Source: Amycolatopsis sp. FDAARGOS 1241 (lineage in GTDB: Bacteria; Actinomycetota; Actinomycetes; Mycobacteriales; Pseudonocardiaceae). Taken from it: a DNA stretch of 64,000 nt. The stretch is from assembly GCF_016889705.1 (NCBI RefSeq), contig NZ_CP069526.1, positions 6,572,001-6,636,000 on the forward strand, read 5' to 3'. Made by a program: the position numbers and the translations under genes. Below the pieces are notes generated by a model, which saw only the letters and a program-made list of their open reading frames with translations, was not told where the DNA came from and ran no database searches. This document shows positions 62,311 to 64,000 of this stretch, piece after piece (position 1 is the first letter of the stretch; every line of letters starts with the position of its first letter).

Positions 62311-62324
62311 TGGAACACGTTCTA
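62311..62324. promoter_or_regulatory. KstR-type operator between chsE1 remnant and hydrolase
   Basis: TGGAACACGTTCTA matches TNNAACNNGTTNNA exactly. It lies 33 bp upstream of the chsE1 remnant start on one side and 106 bp before the intact hydrolase gene on the other. Confidence 0.75.
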
Positions 62325-62429
62325 GTTTCTCAGTCGGAAGGGACGGGCTCGGTAACCCTCGGATGCTTCGGCAACCGGGTACTCCAGAAGCGGAAGAGGC
62401 CGTCGAACGAGAAGGAGCGCCGAGTCGAC

Positions 62430-63398
62430 GTGGGTGCGGAACAGGTTCTCAAAGACGCGCTGAGCGACCTCGGCTGGCAAGCCACCAGGCGGCTCGCGAC
62501 GATCCCGTCCACCGCCGGCGTGCCGGACCCCGTGCCGCTCTCGCTGCCCGGGCGTGGCCAGACCGTGGTCGTCGACGTCGGGCCGCGCCAGGCGCCGGCG
62601 ATCATCCTGCTGCACTCCGTGGCCTGCACCGGGCTGCTGACCTGGTACCCGGTGCTCGACCGGCTGGCCGAGCACTACCGCGTGGTCGTGTTCGACCAGC
62701 GCTGGCACGGCCAGGGCATCCGCTCGCACGAGTTCTCGCTGCGGGACTGCGCCGGGGACGTCGTCGCGGTCGCCGACGCGCTCGGCATCGACCGCTTCCT
62801 GATCGGGGGCTACTCGATGGGGGGCATGGTCGGCCAGCTCGTCGCCTACCACGAGCGCGACCGCGTGAGCGGGCTCGTGCTGTGCTCCACGGCGAGCTAC
62901 TTCCGCCGCGGCATCCGCCAGAAGGTGGCGCTCGACCTGTTCGGGCGCACGCTGCAGATCATGCGGGACCAGGCCAAGATCGGCTTCGTGCCGGGCGAAC
63001 CGCGGCGTGAGCGCCTCGCGCGCCTGGAAGACCACCGCTGGGCGCTCGCCGAGTTCCGGTCCACGAGCCCGTGGGCCATCGCCGTCGCGCTCGACGAGAT
63101 CGGCCGGTTCGACTCCGCACCGTGGCTGCACACCCTGCGCCTGCCGACGTCCGTCGTCGTGACGAGCCGCGACGGGTTCATCGCGCCCGCGCACCAGCGA
63201 TCGCTGGCCCGGCGCATCGCGGACGCGGCGACCTACGAGATCCCCGCCGGCCACACGGCGTGCGTGCTCGCGGCGAACCAGTTCGTGCCCGCACTGATGG
63301 CGGCCACCACGTCGGTGCACGCGGCGATCGCCGACCAGGCAGCCGGCCGCAGGTGCGCCGAAGACGAAGGCGAAGGCGAAGAACCCGAGTCGGCGTAA
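62430..63398 (+). CDS. Alpha/beta hydrolase, probably KstR-regulated
   Basis: This 322 aa alpha/beta-fold hydrolase has the oxyanion strand IILLHSVACTGLLTWYPVL, DQRWHGQG, the nucleophile elbow IGGYSMGGMVGQL (Ser about 131) and a C-terminal PAGHTACVLAANQF with the catalytic His. It differs from HsaD. The GTG was chosen for the GAAGGAG 12 bp upstream. The frame is open and clean although the divergent steroid operon is broken. The shared upstream KstR-type operator suggests the gene belonged to the steroid regulon; its substrate is unknown. A short acidic tail ends the protein. Confidence 0.86.
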   Translation: MGAEQVLKDALSDLGWQATRRLATIPSTAGVPDPVPLSLPGRGQTVVVDVGPRQAPAIILLHSVACTGLLTWYPVLDRLAEHYRVVVFDQRWHGQGIRSHEFSLRDCAGDVVAVADALGIDRFLIGGYSMGGMVGQLVAYHERDRVSGLVLCSTASYFRRGIRQKVALDLFGRTLQIMRDQAKIGFVPGEPRRERLARLEDHRWALAEFRSTSPWAIAVALDEIGRFDSAPWLHTLRLPTSVVVTSRDGFIAPAHQRSLARRIADAATYEIPAGHTACVLAANQFVPALMAATTSVHAAIADQAAGRRCAEDEGEGEEPESA

Positions 63399-63401
63399 GG
63401 G

Positions 63402-63956
63402 TCAGTAGGTCGAGACCAGGTCCGCCGGGCGGAGGTCGAGACGGTAGGGCACCTCGAGGCGCACCGTTTCCTCGCCGGTGGCCTCACCGTCGAGCACGTA
63501 CTCGCCACCGTCGAGGCGGTAGCACGACAGCGTCGGCTCGCCGGGTTCGATGACCCAGTAGTACGGACAACCTGCCGCGGCGAGCCGGGCGGGTTTGAGG
63601 TGGCGGTCGATGTAGCGGCTGGACGGGGAGACGACCTCCACGGCGAGCACGGGCACCCCGACCAGGGCCCGTTCGGTGAAGGTCTCGCGCCGGCCGACCA
63701 CCACGTCGGGGATCATCACGGTGAACTCGTCGAGCACCACGTCGACGGGTGCCGGGAGCACCTCGCAGTCCGCAGGACAAACCGGGGTGAGCGCCGCGAG
63801 CAGGCGCGCGACCACCCTCTGGTGCAGCGGGCGCGGGGACGGGCTCACCAGAAGCGTCCCGTCCACCAATTCGTACCGACGGCGTTCATCCGAGATCGTC
63901 TCCAGGTCCCGACGGGTGAGACGGTCGCCGTGCGCGAACATCGGGACTGTCATCAT
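63402..63956 (-). CDS. Uma2-family (PD-(D/E)XK-like) protein
   Basis: This 184 aa Uma2/DUF820-type protein has the family's restriction-endonuclease-like core: YELVDGTLLVSPSPRPLHQRVV (Glu), VMIPDVVVGRRETF (Asp), VLAVEVVSPSSRYIDRHLKPARLAAAGCPYYWVIEP (Glu...Lys, the E-x-V-S-P...K pattern) and LEVPYRLDL. The frame starts at ATG 63956 (a second ATG lies 3 bp in). Uma2 proteins are abundant in some actinobacteria and their function is unsettled. It abuts the hydrolase gene with 3 bp between the stops. Confidence 0.88.
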   Translation of the reverse strand: MMTVPMFAHGDRLTRRDLETISDERRRYELVDGTLLVSPSPRPLHQRVVARLLAALTPVCPADCEVLPAPVDVVLDEFTVMIPDVVVGRRETFTERALVGVPVLAVEVVSPSSRYIDRHLKPARLAAAGCPYYWVIEPGEPTLSCYRLDGGEYVLDGEATGEETVRLEVPYRLDLRPADLVSTY

Positions 63957-64000
63957 GCTGCCTTCGGGACGGGCCGACCGGAAAACGACTACGCAAGCGT

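Overview
The window is very GC-rich, with GTG starts, 4-bp ATGA/GTGA gene overlaps and many actinobacterial families (DUF3099, SigB, DUF5134, DUF1996, an ECF sigma/ZAS anti-sigma pair, CYP125). It looks like chromosome from a Pseudonocardiaceae-type actinomycete, probably Amycolatopsis or a close relative. That placement is inference from gene content. All family and M. tuberculosis comparisons here are from memory, not from database searches.

Layout. 0-7 kb: pseudouridine catabolism (psuG-psuK), an M20 amidohydrolase with DUF3099, a methyltransferase overlapping D-aminoacyl-tRNA deacylase, and sigB with an ECF-type promoter candidate. 7-15.3 kb: class I fumarase, a MarR/MFS efflux pair with a palindromic operator, an SRPBCC protein, two tandem paralogous lipoproteins, a phosphonate-type FAD oxidoreductase/HAD hydrolase pair, and DoxX. 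15.7-27 kb: a secreted trypsin, then a zone of gene decay in which steroid-catabolism genes survive as frameshifted or truncated pieces (fadD, nitronate monooxygenase, ltp, fadA5, two SDRs, ipdB, ipdC) between intact housekeeping-type genes and one intact cyp125. 27-34 kb: an unusually short P450, a two-component system, a squalene-cyclase-like protein, a dead ISAs1-type transposase and a secreted S53 peptidase. 34.8-40 kb: an amidohydrolase/sodium symporter/DUF3311/M20 operon divergent from an Lrp/AsnC regulator. 40.5-47.3 kb: an ECF sigma/anti-sigma pair flanked by a DUF1996 secreted protein and a five-gene lipoprotein/redox operon. Near-identical TGAACC-N16-CGTAT promoters precede the DUF1996 gene and the redox operon. 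47.4-53.6 kb: more decayed lipid-catabolism genes, a desaturase, two metallo-beta-lactamase-fold proteins and a DHFR-like protein. 53.7-57.5 kb: a degraded IS3-type transposase interrupted by an intact IS110 element whose ends can be read from the interrupted gene, then an Smr protein. 57.5-64 kb: hsaB, maoC, ltp2, chsH1 and chsE1 remnants, a stand-alone riboflavin-kinase-like protein, DUF5134, an alpha/beta hydrolase and a Uma2 protein.

Main stories. (1) A KstR-type cholesterol catabolic locus is being lost. The remnants keep the gene order of the M. tuberculosis igr, fadA5/cyp125 and ipd regions, and three exact TNNAACNNGTTNNA operators survive, two of them before intact genes. (2) A self-contained ECF sigma regulon can be read directly from promoter identity. 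(3) The IS110 element offers a naturally mapped insertion with about 290 nt of leader in which a bridge RNA would be expected. No rRNA, tRNA, CRISPR array or large biosynthetic gene cluster was found.
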